Origin: an uncultured Candidatus Melainabacteria bacterium
Lineage (GTDB): Bacteria; Cyanobacteriota; Vampirovibrionia; Gastranaerophilales; Gastranaerophilaceae
DNA length: 42,057 bases
NCBI GenBank assembly: GCA_934757275.1
Contig: CAKVLN010000013.1
Span: forward strand, 1 to 42,057
Direction: 5' to 3'
The notes below the pieces were generated by a model, which ran no database searches, was not told the DNA's origin, and saw only the letters and a program-made list of their open reading frames with translations. How positions within the stretch are numbered: position 1 is the first letter of the stretch; each line of letters opens with the position of its first letter. The position numbers were made by a program, and so were the translations under genes. Of the stretch, positions 32,932 through 42,009 are shown piece after piece.

Positions 32932-33833
32932 CTTTTTCTACCAATCTTTTCAATCATTTTTTCATCATCTTCTGGCGTAAAACCTGTTGTTGTCAAATAG
33001 TTTCCAACAATAGTTGAATCTGCACAGTATCTAAAAGCTTTTTCAATAGTTTCTTCTGACAATCTTGCTTTTTTACCACCAGCAATTCTAATTGATGCAT
33101 TTGGACAAGCTATTTTAAATATTGCAAGAGTTCTTAAAACATTTTCTTCATCAATTTTATCACCATAATTTTCAAACGGTGTGTTCTTAATTGGCGTCAA
33201 AATATTTACAGGAATGCTATCTGGATTGATTTCTGCAAGTTCCATTGCCATTTCAATTCTCTGCTCTACGCTCTCGCCCATGCCTAGAATTACACCAGAA
33301 CATAATTCCATGCCGTATTTTTTAACCAATTTTGTTGTATTTAATCTTTCTTCATAAGTGTGAGTTGTGCAAATTTGTGGGTGATAAGATTTGCAGGTAT
33401 TAATATTATGATGGAAACGCACTAGTCCTGCTTCTGCAAGTCTTTTTGCTTGCTCTTCATTTAAAATTCCTATGCTCGCACAACTTTTAATACCTTCTTT
33501 GTTCAAAGCTTTTATCATCTCCAACATTGTATCAAAATCGCTTTCATCAGGAGTTTTGCCAGAAGTTACAATTGCAACTCTATTTGCACCATTATTTACA
33601 CTATCATGCGCAGCTTTAACAACGGTTTCCACATCTATTAGAGGAAATGACTCAATGTCAGTATTATAGTGAGAGCTTTGCGCACAATAACGACAATTTT
33701 GCGAACACTTGCCAGAACGAGCATTGATTATTGAACAAAATTCAACTTCGTCTTTTAAATATTTCTTAGACTCGTTCAAAAGCTTGTCTAAATCTTCGTT
33801 ATATAAATCTAATAGTTCTTGTTTTGATAACAT
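32907..33833 (-). CDS. bioB: Biotin synthase
   Basis: Radical SAM enzyme that inserts sulfur into dethiobiotin. The 308 residues include the iron-sulfur motif CSQNCRYC (CxxxCxxC), HHNINTCKSYHPQICTTHTY, SGVILGMGES and the later conserved ARG region IRIAGGKKAR, where the usual GRE is GKK. No other biotin gene (bioA, bioD, bioF) is in the window. The last few codons (KRCRSLVCS) overlap the CHR gene start and may be a late extension. AAAGGG lies before the ATG. Confidence 0.95.
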   Translation of the reverse strand: MLSKQELLDLYNEDLDKLLNESKKYLKDEVEFCSIINARSGKCSQNCRYCAQSSHYNTDIESFPLIDVETVVKAAHDSVNNGANRVAIVTSGKTPDESDFDTMLEMIKALNKEGIKSCASIGILNEEQAKRLAEAGLVRFHHNINTCKSYHPQICTTHTYEERLNTTKLVKKYGMELCSGVILGMGESVEQRIEMAMELAEINPDSIPVNILTPIKNTPFENYGDKIDEENVLRTLAIFKIACPNASIRIAGGKKARLSEETIEKAFRYCADSTIVGNYLTTTGFTPEDDEKMIEKIGRKRCRSLVCS

Positions 33834-33887
33834 ACTTACCCTTTCTTATATTTATCTATTTTATAAAATTTAGCTCCATAAACTATT

Positions 33888-34586
33888 TTAGCACCCGCAA
33901 GTCAAACCAGCGCATAAATTTATTGACTGTCCTGTAACACCTTTTGCCTCGTCAGATATCAAATATTTCACCATACCAGCAATTTCAATTGGTGATACGA
34001 ATCTTCTTTGCGGAATACATTCGACAATTTCCTCTTTCGTAAATTCGCCATCATTAGCAGAAGAATTACCCATCTCTGTATCAACCCACCCTGGGTTAAT
34101 TGTGTTTACTGTAATTCCATATTCTGCAAGTTCTAATGCCAACGCTTTTGTTGCACCAAAAAGAGCGGACTTTGTCGCTGAATACAAACTTGCATTAGCT
34201 TCACCCATAACTCCACTTATAGAGCCAATATTTATAATGCGTCCCCATTTTTTCAACTTCATATAAGGAATTACTTTTGATATAAGGTACATTGGTGCTT
34301 CAAAATTCACCTTTGTAATATGCTCAATTTGCTCGTAAGTCATATTTTCAATAGCAGAATAAATGTACTCACCAGCATTATTAACAAGCACATCAATTTC
34401 ATTTGCCTTTATATATTCGCCTAATTTTTCAATTCCGTTTGCCAAATCGCAAACACAATAATTTTTGTATTCCTTCAAAAGTTCTTCTTTTCTAGCTGAT
34501 ACAAAAACATTCTGCCCTAAAGTTATCAAATTCTTTGCGATAGCTTTTCCAATTCCACGGCTTGCGCCTGTCACAAGTATATTCAT
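33888..34586 (-). CDS. Short-chain dehydrogenase/reductase, FabG-like
   Basis: An NAD(P)-dependent oxidoreductase of 232 residues with TGASRGIGKAIA (cofactor loop), VNNAG, catalytic Ser in GSISGV, YSATKSA (Tyr-x-x-x-Lys) and the NPGWVDTEM segment. The length and motifs match classical SDRs including 3-oxoacyl-ACP reductase. It is not in a fab cluster, so the substrate is open; the Cys-rich end (CAGLTCGC) is unusual. It precedes bioB on the same strand by 54 bp. Confidence 0.9.
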   Translation of the reverse strand: MNILVTGASRGIGKAIAKNLITLGQNVFVSARKEELLKEYKNYCVCDLANGIEKLGEYIKANEIDVLVNNAGEYIYSAIENMTYEQIEHITKVNFEAPMYLISKVIPYMKLKKWGRIINIGSISGVMGEANASLYSATKSALFGATKALALELAEYGITVNTINPGWVDTEMGNSSANDGEFTKEEIVECIPQRRFVSPIEIAGMVKYLISDEAKGVTGQSINLCAGLTCGC

Positions 34587-34634
34587 AATAAAAAATCCTT
34601 ATAGTAATTATACCATAAGGATTGATAAATTTCC

Positions 34635-34670
34635 AAAAGGCGGTCGAACCATCAGCCCTCTCAACCGCCC
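34635..34670 (-). terminator. Intrinsic terminator of the 156-aa gene
   Basis: GGCGGTCGAA (34639-34648) pairs with CTCAACCGCC (34660-34669) with two wobble pairs. TTTT follows on the minus strand. Confidence 0.75.
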
Positions 34671-34674
34671 AAAT

Positions 34675-35145
34675 CTAGTACAAGAATTGCGCTTGATATG
34701 TTTGATAAGAAATTGGCGCATCTTGTGAAGTTGGTTTGTTTGATAAACCAAACGCCTGTGACGCTTCAGTTTTTAAACCTGCAAAATAAGTCATTGCTTG
34801 ACCATCAATAGCACTTTGGCTCAATAACTGAATAGCATTGTTAAAAGCAGCATAGTCTTTATCGTAATCACCAGTTGCTTGTATTCCTATTTGAGCACAA
34901 ACACTTGCCCAAGGAATATTCTTCGCACTATTTTGATTATCAATCTGTTCCTGCACCTGCTTAGAATACTCTTCATACATCGCAGAGTTTAGTTTTTTCA
35001 AATCATCAGTTGTACCAGTGGGAGTAATATTGAAATCATCAAATGCACGCTCTAGTGAAGTCGAACTTACTGGCGTTCGACCTAAATAAGAGTAGATATT
35101 TGCACTTTTATAGGAATATACTCCGTTTACAGTGAAGTTTGACAT
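34675..35145 (-). CDS. Lineage-specific hypothetical protein
   Basis: A 156-residue soluble protein with no family recognised. The N-terminus is polar with Tyr/Ser/Asn (VNGVYSYKSANIYSYLG), then a helical, Gln/Ala/Asn-rich body without a membrane segment, and two short YQTYQAQ-type C-terminal stretches. The ATG at 35145 has GAGGTG well placed; a GTG two codons upstream (35151) is in frame but less likely. The composition (Tyr/Gln/Ser) resembles extracellular or structural proteins, yet no signal peptide is present. Confidence 0.8.
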   Translation of the reverse strand: MSNFTVNGVYSYKSANIYSYLGRTPVSSTSLERAFDDFNITPTGTTDDLKKLNSAMYEEYSKQVQEQIDNQNSAKNIPWASVCAQIGIQATGDYDKDYAAFNNAIQLLSQSAIDGQAMTYFAGLKTEASQAFGLSNKPTSQDAPISYQTYQAQFLY

Positions 35146-35151
35146 AAACAC

Positions 35152-35343
35152 ACCTCATTAGATATATAATGTATATCGGCACATTTTCTAAAAACTTTAA
35201 TGAATTTGGACATATATTTACAAAACGTTACAGAACTAGCCTCAAACGCAGTAATAACAAGAAAATAATTTTCTATCCAAATTTAGACTATATTAAGTTT
35301 TGTAACAAAGAAACTAACATTTGAAATCTGTAGCTTGAAATAT
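35152..35343. other. Intergenic region upstream of copy 2
   Basis: Divergent region between the 156-aa gene and the second 57-aa gene module. TGTAACAAAG (35301) lies 42 bp before the module motif; GTTACAGAAC is at about 35227. No ORF. Confidence 0.3.
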
Positions 35344-35356
35344 ACTTTATATATAT
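35343..35356 (+). promoter_or_regulatory. TACTTTATATATA motif (promoter-like), copy 2
   Basis: Same core as at 3341, 14660 and 29651, at the left edge of module copy 2. The full TACTTTATATATAT is present here, whereas copy 1 has CACTTTATATATAT. Confidence 0.5.
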
Positions 35357-35512
35357 GTAAGACGAAACAAGAGAGTAAAAAATAAAAAAAACAAACTTGT
35401 CCTTTTTAAGAGTTATTAAACAAGGCTTAGATTTCTTTGACTTGATTTGATAAAAACTTAAACAAGGTCTAAGTAAATACGCCTTCTTTTGTTAAAAAAA
35501 AACGAGGTATTT

Positions 35513-35686
35513 ATGGCATTACTACAATCGTATAATATAAATGCAATGGCTACGCAGATTTCCAGAGAGTTTTATATAAACGAAAATCCGACCGAAGACA
35601 AATCGTACGTTCTGATGGACGAAATGCGACTTTTTGCGATGGATTTAAAGTCCAGAGTTACATTTATTTCCCGAGTGAAAAACTGA
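35513..35686 (+). CDS. 57-residue protein, duplicated gene copy 2
   Basis: Identical at every base to the ORF at 14828. ATG 35513 follows GAGG. A longer in-frame opening exists upstream only because copy 2 has one extra A; copy 1 lacks it, so the shorter start is favoured. The protein is unrecognised; its terminator is 35775-35806. Confidence 0.7.
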   Translation: MALLQSYNINAMATQISREFYINENPTEDKSYVLMDEMRLFAMDLKSRVTFISRVKN

Positions 35687-35774
35687 TGATAACTCAATTT
35701 TAAAGATTTTAACTAATACCAATCTTAATCTTACTTACACTAATTTAATTTCCCCAAACTTACTAATCTTTTGC

Positions 35775-35806
35775 GCCTGATTTAATTCTTAATCAGGCTT
35801 TTTTTT
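35775..35806 (+). terminator. Intrinsic terminator of the 57-aa gene, copy 2
   Basis: GCCTGATT pairs with AATCAGGC, followed by eight T, identical to copy 1 apart from one T. Confidence 0.9.
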
Positions 35807-36090
35807 GATTATTGGTGCTAAACTCATCTATTATATTTATGAATTACTTTGTCACTTTCGCTCCTCGTAATGACTGGGCGTAAATGCGACTAGCTGGGCG
35901 TCATAGCGAGAAAATCGCAAGATTTTCGTAACAATTTCGAAAAGTTATTGGTGCGTCAAACGACGGCACCCTACTTTTCTCTAAACCTCACTTGTTAGGG
36001 AGGTCGCAGTCGTTCTTGAGCTTTGCGAAAATTACGAAGGCGATTGGGTATTGAATTGCCTCAAAAATTTTCCAAAATTATATTTTTCAC
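35807..36090. repeat. Gene-free composite of dispersed intergenic repeats
   Basis: Module A at 35836-35886, a decayed GCGAGAAAATC palindrome at about 35905-35928, a GGTGCGTC...GACGGCACC palindrome at 35951-35971 (related to 1277-1298), and module B at 35996-36052. No ORF. Confidence 0.7.
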
Positions 36091-36094
36091 ATTA

Positions 36095-36133
36095 AAAAAC
36101 CAGCAGGCTCTGCTAAAGCAGAGCCTGCTGGTT
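36095..36133 (-). terminator. Intrinsic terminator of the GH57 gene
   Basis: A 16-bp perfect stem (36098-36113 with 36118-36133; AACCAGCAGGCTCTGC) with TAAA loop and a T tract on the minus strand, just after the stop. Confidence 0.9.
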
Positions 36134-36144
36134 AACCTCTCAAA

Positions 36145-37866
36145 TTATTTATACAACGGAGCTAATTTCTTTTCTTGTTGAGGAATTGTGCCTTCCGTAA
36201 TTGATTGATATACTCTATAATCAATTTCTGGGAAGCAATTATCAATATCTTCAATTTCCTTCAACTTAGCTTCATCAATATTTCCGCTTTCTATCATATC
36301 AGCAATCAAGCTAAATCTGTCAACGTGTTCATTAAATCTATCAGTTGCATAATCTTTAGCCTGCCATGTTGTAATCAAGAACGGCCAATCTGAACTTTGC
36401 AACAACAAGTTCTCTCTTGCTAATTGCGTCAAAGCTCTTAACATCAATTTGTCTTCTGGAATTTCTGCGTGAGCATCAACAATTGCGTTAATTCTCTTTT
36501 CACAAGAGTGAATAATTGGCCACATCCATTCTGTTAAGTGGTTTTGCCATACATAGAAATGACCACCTTGTCCCCATGAACTTTCTGGAATTTGAATTGC
36601 TTCTTTTGGCGGATATTTTGTTACATATTCACCAGCTGTAAGTCTTTCAACTTCTGGAAGATAGTCATTGAATTTTTTAATAACTTGTTTAATAAATTCA
36701 ACACCTTCAAACCACCAGTGACCAAACAATTCTGTATCAAAAGATACCATTACCAAACCTTCTTTACCATCGTGAGACAATTTGTAATCGTTCAACAAGT
36801 GATAAATTAAAGTTGTATAATGATCTGAATTTTCGTTAATTTTATTCATTGCAAGCACTGGATCATATAACATTTTGTCACCCAAATCAGTTGTTGGAGA
36901 AGTAATTCTCCAATAGTGCATGCCAGACTTATCATCTTTTTTGTGAAACTCTCTAAAGCAACCATCACCTGGGTATCCATCAGCAGCTGACCAAACTTGA
37001 TAACCAGCTCTATCATTACGTCCCATAACTGCAACTTGTGCATCTGGCAACCAGTAAGCTGAATATGTATCATAACCTGTAGCAGGTCTTTCTGGAAGTG
37101 GAATGTATTCAATGTTACCATACATACCAATTACACGTCTGTTTCCAATTGAGTTACCACCTTCAATAACGTGAGATTCTGTAAAGAAATAGTGAATATC
37201 ATTATTTTGAAGAGTAACTTCAATTGCTGGACGCCAATGTTTTTTGCCATCTTTTCCAACATATTCATAACCTTGACGGTAAGCACATTCAGGCAACCAA
37301 GCACCCATTGCTTTTTTTCCGAACAATCTTTTTGTTGTATCTTGACCAACTTTAAATTGAGCGTTCAAATTGCTATCTGTTGCAAGAAGTGGTGAGAAAC
37401 CGTGAGTTGCACCAGATGTTGTAATTTCAATACAACCTAAATCTTGATACTTCTTGAAATACTTAATCAAGTTCTTTTCATATTTATTTACAAAATCATC
37501 ACGCAATTTATTCCACAAATCAAAATAATACTTTGCCAAATATTTCAAATGCTGAGAATGAGCAACCTTTGGATCTGGATATCTTTCCAAATCTTTAGAT
37601 ACCGCTTTTATTCTTGAATCAATGTATTCTACAAAACCATTCTGCAAATGTTCGTCATTTAACTGTTCAGCAAGAATTGGTGTAATACCAACTGTTAATT
37701 TTGCCTTAATACCTTCTTCATATAATTCTGAAATAGCGTTTAATAGAGGTACATAAGTTTCTGCCATACATTCGTAAAGATTTTCTTCACCGAATGGCCA
37801 CATTCCTGCTTTTCTATAATAAGGCAGGTGGCTGTGTAACATAAATACGAATTGTCCTACTGACAT
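36145..37866 (-). CDS. GH57 family 1,4-alpha-glucan branching enzyme
   Basis: This cleaves and re-attaches glucan chains as alpha-1,6 branches in glycogen synthesis. The 573-residue protein starts with the GH57 strand FVFMLHSHLPYYRKAG. The nucleophile region GAWLPECAY and the acid region VSFDTELFGHWWFEG correspond to the catalytic Glu and Asp of the archaeal GH57 branching enzyme TK1436. The C-terminal DUF1957-type domain is present (SSWGQGGHFYVWQN, LLLQSSDWPFLIT). CGGAGG lies before the ATG. No signal peptide, so cytoplasmic. The phosphohexomutase at 18.7 kb could act in the same pathway. Confidence 0.93.
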   Translation of the reverse strand: MSVGQFVFMLHSHLPYYRKAGMWPFGEENLYECMAETYVPLLNAISELYEEGIKAKLTVGITPILAEQLNDEHLQNGFVEYIDSRIKAVSKDLERYPDPKVAHSQHLKYLAKYYFDLWNKLRDDFVNKYEKNLIKYFKKYQDLGCIEITTSGATHGFSPLLATDSNLNAQFKVGQDTTKRLFGKKAMGAWLPECAYRQGYEYVGKDGKKHWRPAIEVTLQNNDIHYFFTESHVIEGGNSIGNRRVIGMYGNIEYIPLPERPATGYDTYSAYWLPDAQVAVMGRNDRAGYQVWSAADGYPGDGCFREFHKKDDKSGMHYWRITSPTTDLGDKMLYDPVLAMNKINENSDHYTTLIYHLLNDYKLSHDGKEGLVMVSFDTELFGHWWFEGVEFIKQVIKKFNDYLPEVERLTAGEYVTKYPPKEAIQIPESSWGQGGHFYVWQNHLTEWMWPIIHSCEKRINAIVDAHAEIPEDKLMLRALTQLARENLLLQSSDWPFLITTWQAKDYATDRFNEHVDRFSLIADMIESGNIDEAKLKEIEDIDNCFPEIDYRVYQSITEGTIPQQEKKLAPLYK

Positions 37867-38091
37867 TTTTGCCTCCGTTCATTTCTCGTGTTTGAATATA
37901 TATTTTTACATTATTATTTATAACATAATCTTAACAGAAAAGTAACTCTTTAGTATTAATTCAGTGGAATAATGTTACAAATGTTAACCAACTTTTAACC
38001 TCTAAAAATTGTAAAGTTGCTCAAACTTAATTTATATAAGGTTTATATAAAATAAAAGTGAACTTATTCACCCATTCATTTATCGACTTTC

Positions 38092-38937
38092 TTAACCAAT
38101 AGAAAACATGCACCCGTCATTTTTCGAGCATGTCGCACAAAAATCAGTTTCTGCACAAAAAGTTTTTGAGTAATCCGCAAAAGAACTTCCCACTCGTCCA
38201 CGATAATCGTTTGCTAAAAATGGGCATGCGTAAACGCCTTTTTGCGTCAATATTCTTCCGTACATGCAATCAGTTTTCTTTGCTGGTTTGGCGAAATTTT
38301 CATCATCAAAATTTGGATAAGATAAACTTATTTGAATATCTGTATTTTTAATATCTTGTTCTTGAAAAATTCTGCCAAACTCCTTCAAAATTTCTGCCTT
38401 ATCTAAATTATAAAAATTTTGTATAGATAATACTGAATTAAAATTGTATCTGCCCAAAGTTTTTAAAGCAAAAATTGTTTGTCTGTAATTCCCTCTATAA
38501 CGCACTTTATCGCTTTCCAATTCGTTATAATGTGCAAGCGAAAGTTTAAAAAAGATTTGATTTTCAGTTTTATTAACCCAACCTTCATCTTCAACTTTTT
38601 TCAAAAATCTTACTTTCTTTTCGTTCAAAAAACTTCCATTTGTACAAATACAAACATTACATATTTTAAGACACAATCTTAGAATTGAATTAAATTCTGG
38701 GTGCGTCATTGGCTCTGCTCCAGTAAGATAAATACAATAAACATTTTCATTTTTTGTATCATTCAAAGCTTCTTTAATTTTTTCTAACGCAATAAAGTCC
38801 TTTGCATTACGACTCATAGGAAAATCTATATAACAATTTGCACATCTTTGATTACAATTTTTTGCAGTCATTTCAATAAAAAGATTGTTTAATTCTTGCA
38901 TTTTATAAACAGGCGCAGTGTAAATACTATTGCTCAT
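38092..38937 (-). CDS. Radical SAM protein with C-terminal Cys cluster
   Basis: A radical SAM enzyme of 281 residues with the iron-sulfur motif CNQRCANC (CxxxCxxC) near the start and the family region YLTGAEPMTHPEF. The C-terminal part has a SPASM-like cysteine set (CMYGRILTQKGVYACPF and FCAETDFCATC...C), suggesting an additional iron-sulfur cluster as in peptide- or protein-modifying enzymes. Reaction and substrate unknown. AAGGAGG precedes the ATG at 38937, so the longer reading frame to 38967 is not used. It lies downstream of a small cupin gene, with a hairpin between them. Confidence 0.88.
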   Translation of the reverse strand: MSNSIYTAPVYKMQELNNLFIEMTAKNCNQRCANCYIDFPMSRNAKDFIALEKIKEALNDTKNENVYCIYLTGAEPMTHPEFNSILRLCLKICNVCICTNGSFLNEKKVRFLKKVEDEGWVNKTENQIFFKLSLAHYNELESDKVRYRGNYRQTIFALKTLGRYNFNSVLSIQNFYNLDKAEILKEFGRIFQEQDIKNTDIQISLSYPNFDDENFAKPAKKTDCMYGRILTQKGVYACPFLANDYRGRVGSSFADYSKTFCAETDFCATCSKNDGCMFSIG

Positions 38938-39022
38938 ATATCCTCCTTTTAAACTCAACTTGAACATGTTATGACAGACAAAGTTGGAAAAGAATTATCG
39001 TGGTGGGGAGTTTTTTAATAAT

Positions 39023-39054
39023 AGAATTGGCGGAAATAAATTTCCGCCAATTCT
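39023..39054 (-). terminator. Hairpin after the cupin gene
   Basis: AGAATTGGCGGAAA (39023-39036) pairs with TTTCCGCCAATTCT (39041-39054), TAAA loop. The T tract after it on the minus strand is weak. Confidence 0.65.
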
Positions 39055-39071
39055 AAAATCAACCAAAACTT

Positions 39072-39377
39072 TTAAATTTTTATCAAGAAAAATTTACTAT
39101 CTTTTAAAGCCAAAACCTTATGTTCTTTGTCCTTTTTGAACATCAACATTTCACCTTTGTCTACTTTGAATTTTTCTGCATCAAAATGAAGTTCAACCTC
39201 ACCTTCAATCAAATAAAGAGCAGTATCTGCGACTGAGGTATGGGTATCAATAATTTCATCTTTTTTTATTGCAATTACACTAAGACTACTGTCATCATGT
39301 TCCATCAAAACTTTTCTTTCAAATTTGCCTCCATCTAGATTAATAATATCTTTTGCTTTCATTACATCATAAAACAT
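39072..39377 (-). CDS. Small cupin-domain protein
   Basis: A single cupin barrel of 101 residues. The first motif is degenerate: THTSVADTALYLIEGEVEL with two His/Thr-type ligands possible. The second is DKGEMLMFKKDKEHKVLAL, where one histidine remains. Such proteins can bind a metal or small ligand; function unknown. AAAGGAG before the ATG at 39377 sets the start; a longer frame to 39416 lacks a ribosome-binding site. Confidence 0.85.
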   Translation of the reverse strand: MFYDVMKAKDIINLDGGKFERKVLMEHDDSSLSVIAIKKDEIIDTHTSVADTALYLIEGEVELHFDAEKFKVDKGEMLMFKKDKEHKVLALKDSKFFLIKI

Positions 39378-39496
39378 GTTCTTTTCTCCTTTCAAAGTCA
39401 TTAAAATGGAAATCAAAAATTTTTACATCAGACAATAGCGCAATAAAACTCAACATACACTATGCAAAAACATCATTAGCATGATAAAATTTATTT

Positions 39497-40498
39497 ATGA
39501 CAAAGGGGCAAATTTTTAAAATACATTCAGATTTTTATTATGTTAATTCTAACGGTCAAGAGTTTGAATGCAAAGTTCGTGAAGTTTTAAAGAAGCAAAA
39601 ACAAAAAATTTTTGTAGGCGATTTTGTTGAATTTAACGACGGAGCGATTGAAAAAATTTTGCCTAGAAAAAACTTTATAACTAGACCAACAGTTGCAAAT
39701 ATTGATAGAGTAATCATTATTTCTGCGGTGAAAGAGCCTGATTTAAGCTTTTCACAACTTAATAGATATATCAGTTTTGCAAAATATCATAACCTAGAAA
39801 CAGTTTTATGTTTCAACAAAAACGACTTATCTAATGATGACAAAACTATAGAAAAAGTTTTTTCAATTTACCAACCACTAGGATATGATATTTTATTCAC
39901 TTCTGCGTTGGAAGGTTTTGGCGTCGAAGAATTTAAAGAAATTTTATCAGGCAAAACCTCTGTATTATGCGGTTCTTCTGGCGTTGGCAAATCAAGTTTA
40001 ATCAATGCAGTTTGTCCAAATTTGAACTTACGCACCAAAGAAATTAGCGAAAAAACTCAACGTGGCACACACACTACTAGACATTGCGAAATAATTTCTA
40101 TTGACGAAAATTCAAGAATTGTAGACACTCCTGGGTTTAGCAATCTTAAATTTGATTTTCTTATGCCTAACGAAGTTGACTTGCTTTTTCCAGAAATTGC
40201 ACAATATAAATCTGAGTGCAAATACCAAGATTGTTTGCACATTTCAGAAACTGGTTGCTGCGTAAAAGAACATTTAAACGAAATTGATGAAACACGTTAC
40301 CTGAGCTATATCGAATTTGTTGCAGAGGCAAAAGAATATAAAGAGCGTGTAAAATATCAAGGAATAAAAACTGAAAGCACACATAAGTTGCAGCATAACA
40401 AAACCGCCGTAAAAATAAGTTCAAGAAAGCGTGAAAGCGCACGAAACACATTGAAACAAAATATTTATAAGGACATAGAAGATGAAGGAATTAATTAA
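39497..40498 (+). CDS. rsgA: Ribosome small subunit-dependent GTPase A
   Basis: A circularly permuted GTPase that matures the 30S subunit. The 333 residues have an OB-fold N-domain (about 1-70), then the permuted G motifs: NKND (G4) first, then SALEG, P-loop GSSGVGKSSL and DTPGFS (G3). The zinc-finger follows with ECKYQDCLH and GCCVKEH ligands. ATG at 39497. The following ispA gene starts 17 bp inside its end, so the three genes rsgA-ispA-PAP2 form an operon. Confidence 0.95.
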   Translation: MTKGQIFKIHSDFYYVNSNGQEFECKVREVLKKQKQKIFVGDFVEFNDGAIEKILPRKNFITRPTVANIDRVIIISAVKEPDLSFSQLNRYISFAKYHNLETVLCFNKNDLSNDDKTIEKVFSIYQPLGYDILFTSALEGFGVEEFKEILSGKTSVLCGSSGVGKSSLINAVCPNLNLRTKEISEKTQRGTHTTRHCEIISIDENSRIVDTPGFSNLKFDFLMPNEVDLLFPEIAQYKSECKYQDCLHISETGCCVKEHLNEIDETRYLSYIEFVAEAKEYKERVKYQGIKTESTHKLQHNKTAVKISSRKRESARNTLKQNIYKDIEDEGIN

Positions 40499-41351
40499 TC
40501 TAGTAAACGAACATTTAGACGAATATTTGCAAATTATTTATCCAGAAGACATTTTTAAAGCGATGAAATACACCTTAATGTTACCTGGCAAACGATTACG
40601 TCCTGTTATGTGCTTAGAAACAGCTCGTTTATTAGGTGCAGATATAAAAAAAGCACTTCCTTCTGCGTGCGCAATTGAGATGTTACACGTTCAGAGTCTT
40701 ATCCACGACGATTTACCTTGCATGGATAATGATGATTTCAGACGTGGAAAACCTTCTAACCATAAGGTTTTCGGAGAAGCTAATGCAGTTTTAGCAGGCG
40801 ATGCACTTTTGACTTTCGCACCACAACTTATAATTGAAAAATCAAAAGATTTGCTTTCTATGACACAAATTGTAAGAATTTTGCACGAATATACAAAATT
40901 TGCAGGTGCTTATGGCTTAATTGCCGGACAGGTTGTCGATATTGAATCAGAAGGCGGAAAACTTGTTAAATCACCAAAAGAAACACTAGATTTTATACAC
41001 TTAAATAAAACCGCAGTATTATTTAGACTTGCAGTAAGAATTGGGGCGATTGTTGCAGGTGCAAACGATGCTACACTCAATGAGTTTGACGAATTTGCAA
41101 AAAAATTCGGTTTAGCTTTCCAAATTTATGATGATATTATGGACGAGGTTTCATCTTTTGAAGAGCTAGGGAAAACCGTTGGCAAAGATAAAAACTCTGG
41201 AAAGCTTACCTACGTTTCATTGTACGGGTTAGAAGAGGCTAAACACAAATTTAATTACCTAATTCGAGAATGTTATGGTATAATTGAAAAGTACAATTCA
41301 GAGATTTTTAGAGAAATATTAAATAAATTAGAGAATAGGGTTGGAGATTAA
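40482..41351 (+). CDS. ispA: Polyprenyl (farnesyl/geranylgeranyl) diphosphate synthase
   Basis: Condenses isopentenyl diphosphate with allylic diphosphates. The 289-residue protein has GKRLRPVM, the first Asp-rich motif DDLPCMDNDDFRRG, GQVVDIESEG, KTAVLFRLAVRIGA and the second motif YDDIMDEV. Chain length (C15 versus C20) cannot be decided from sequence alone. The ATG overlaps rsgA by 17 bp and its stop shares one base with the next gene. Confidence 0.95.
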   Translation: MKELINLVNEHLDEYLQIIYPEDIFKAMKYTLMLPGKRLRPVMCLETARLLGADIKKALPSACAIEMLHVQSLIHDDLPCMDNDDFRRGKPSNHKVFGEANAVLAGDALLTFAPQLIIEKSKDLLSMTQIVRILHEYTKFAGAYGLIAGQVVDIESEGGKLVKSPKETLDFIHLNKTAVLFRLAVRIGAIVAGANDATLNEFDEFAKKFGLAFQIYDDIMDEVSSFEELGKTVGKDKNSGKLTYVSLYGLEEAKHKFNYLIRECYGIIEKYNSEIFREILNKLENRVGD

Positions 41352-41812
41352 TGAATTTATCACAGATTTATGGCACTGGTTACGAAGTAATTTTTGTTGC
41401 ATTTTCAGGAATTGTAACCGCACAAATTATTAAATGTTTTTTGCATCTTATTATAAAAAGAAATTTAGATTTAAGGTTATTTACAACAACTGGCGGAATG
41501 CCAAGCTCTCATTCTGCTGGTGTTATGGGACTTTCAACCGCAGTAGGTTTAATTCAAGGTTTCAGCTCTATAGAATTTGCAATAGCGCTAGGATACGCAT
41601 TTATAGTTATGTATGACGCAGCTGGTGTTAGACGTGCAGCAGGGAAACAAGCTGCTTGCTTAAATAAAATTATTATGGACTTGTATAAACAAGATTTGCA
41701 AGAAGCTGGCGGAAAGTTAAAAGAGCTTTTGGGACATACACCTATGCAGGTTTTTGTCGGTGCTATTTATGGAATTTGTTATGCAATTCTTATCCATCAT
41801 TTATTGGGATAA
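41351..41812 (+). CDS. Divergent PAP2-family membrane protein (DUF212/YuiD-like)
   Basis: A 153-residue membrane protein with about four hydrophobic segments (about 10-35, 50-75, 75-95, 125-150). It has TTGGMPSSHSAGVMGLSTAV, the phosphatase-like PSSHS motif of the divergent PAP2 family, and a later conserved YDAAGVRRAAGKQA. Such proteins are common in cyanobacteria and Firmicutes; the reaction is untested. It follows ispA with a one-base overlap, consistent with a lipid-phosphate role for the product (inference). Confidence 0.9.
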   Translation: MNLSQIYGTGYEVIFVAFSGIVTAQIIKCFLHLIIKRNLDLRLFTTTGGMPSSHSAGVMGLSTAVGLIQGFSSIEFAIALGYAFIVMYDAAGVRRAAGKQAACLNKIIMDLYKQDLQEAGGKLKELLGHTPMQVFVGAIYGICYAILIHHLLG

Positions 41813-41983
41813 TTTTTTAGAAATAATGCACAGATAGTAGTTTTCACGCCCAGATGTATGATGGGGAAAGCGACTAAAACATTGATAATTGGCAATAAAC
41901 ATGGAAAGCGTTCCCACCTTTGAACGTCTTTAGTTCCCTCCCCTTTTATCAATTCAACATGGGGAGGGGCAGGGGAGAGGGTG
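41813..41983. repeat. Intergenic region with CCCTCCCC/GGGGAGGG inverted repeat
   Basis: No ORF. An imperfect inverted pair (TCCCTCCCC at about 41935-41943; GGGGAGGGG at about 41961-41969) resembles the one at 5990-6035, and ends just before the IS end. Confidence 0.55.
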
Positions 41984-42008
41984 TGAACTGTCCCCCAAAA
42001 AGTGGACA
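41984..42008. mobile_element. Right inverted repeat of an IS3-family element
   Basis: A 25-bp end beginning TGAACTGTCCCCCAAAAAGT, one base from the transposase stop codon. The same end with two changes is at 1217-1241 in inverse orientation. The rest of the element lies beyond the right edge. Confidence 0.85.
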
Positions 42009-42009
42009 T

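Larger units (their letters stand above)
35344..35806 (+). repeat. Copy 2 of the 463-bp duplicated module
   Basis: Direct copy of 14660-15122. The leader differs by three substitutions and one extra A in the run before the ribosome-binding site. One substitution changes TAAGCCTT to TACGCCTT, breaking the inverted pair with AAGGCTTA. From ATG to the terminator the two copies are identical. Confidence 0.95.

Noticed and set aside
35489..35512. Eight-residue N-terminal extension of the second 57-aa protein
   Set aside because: It exists only through one extra A; the identical copy at 14828 lacks it and the ribosome-binding site fits the shorter start.
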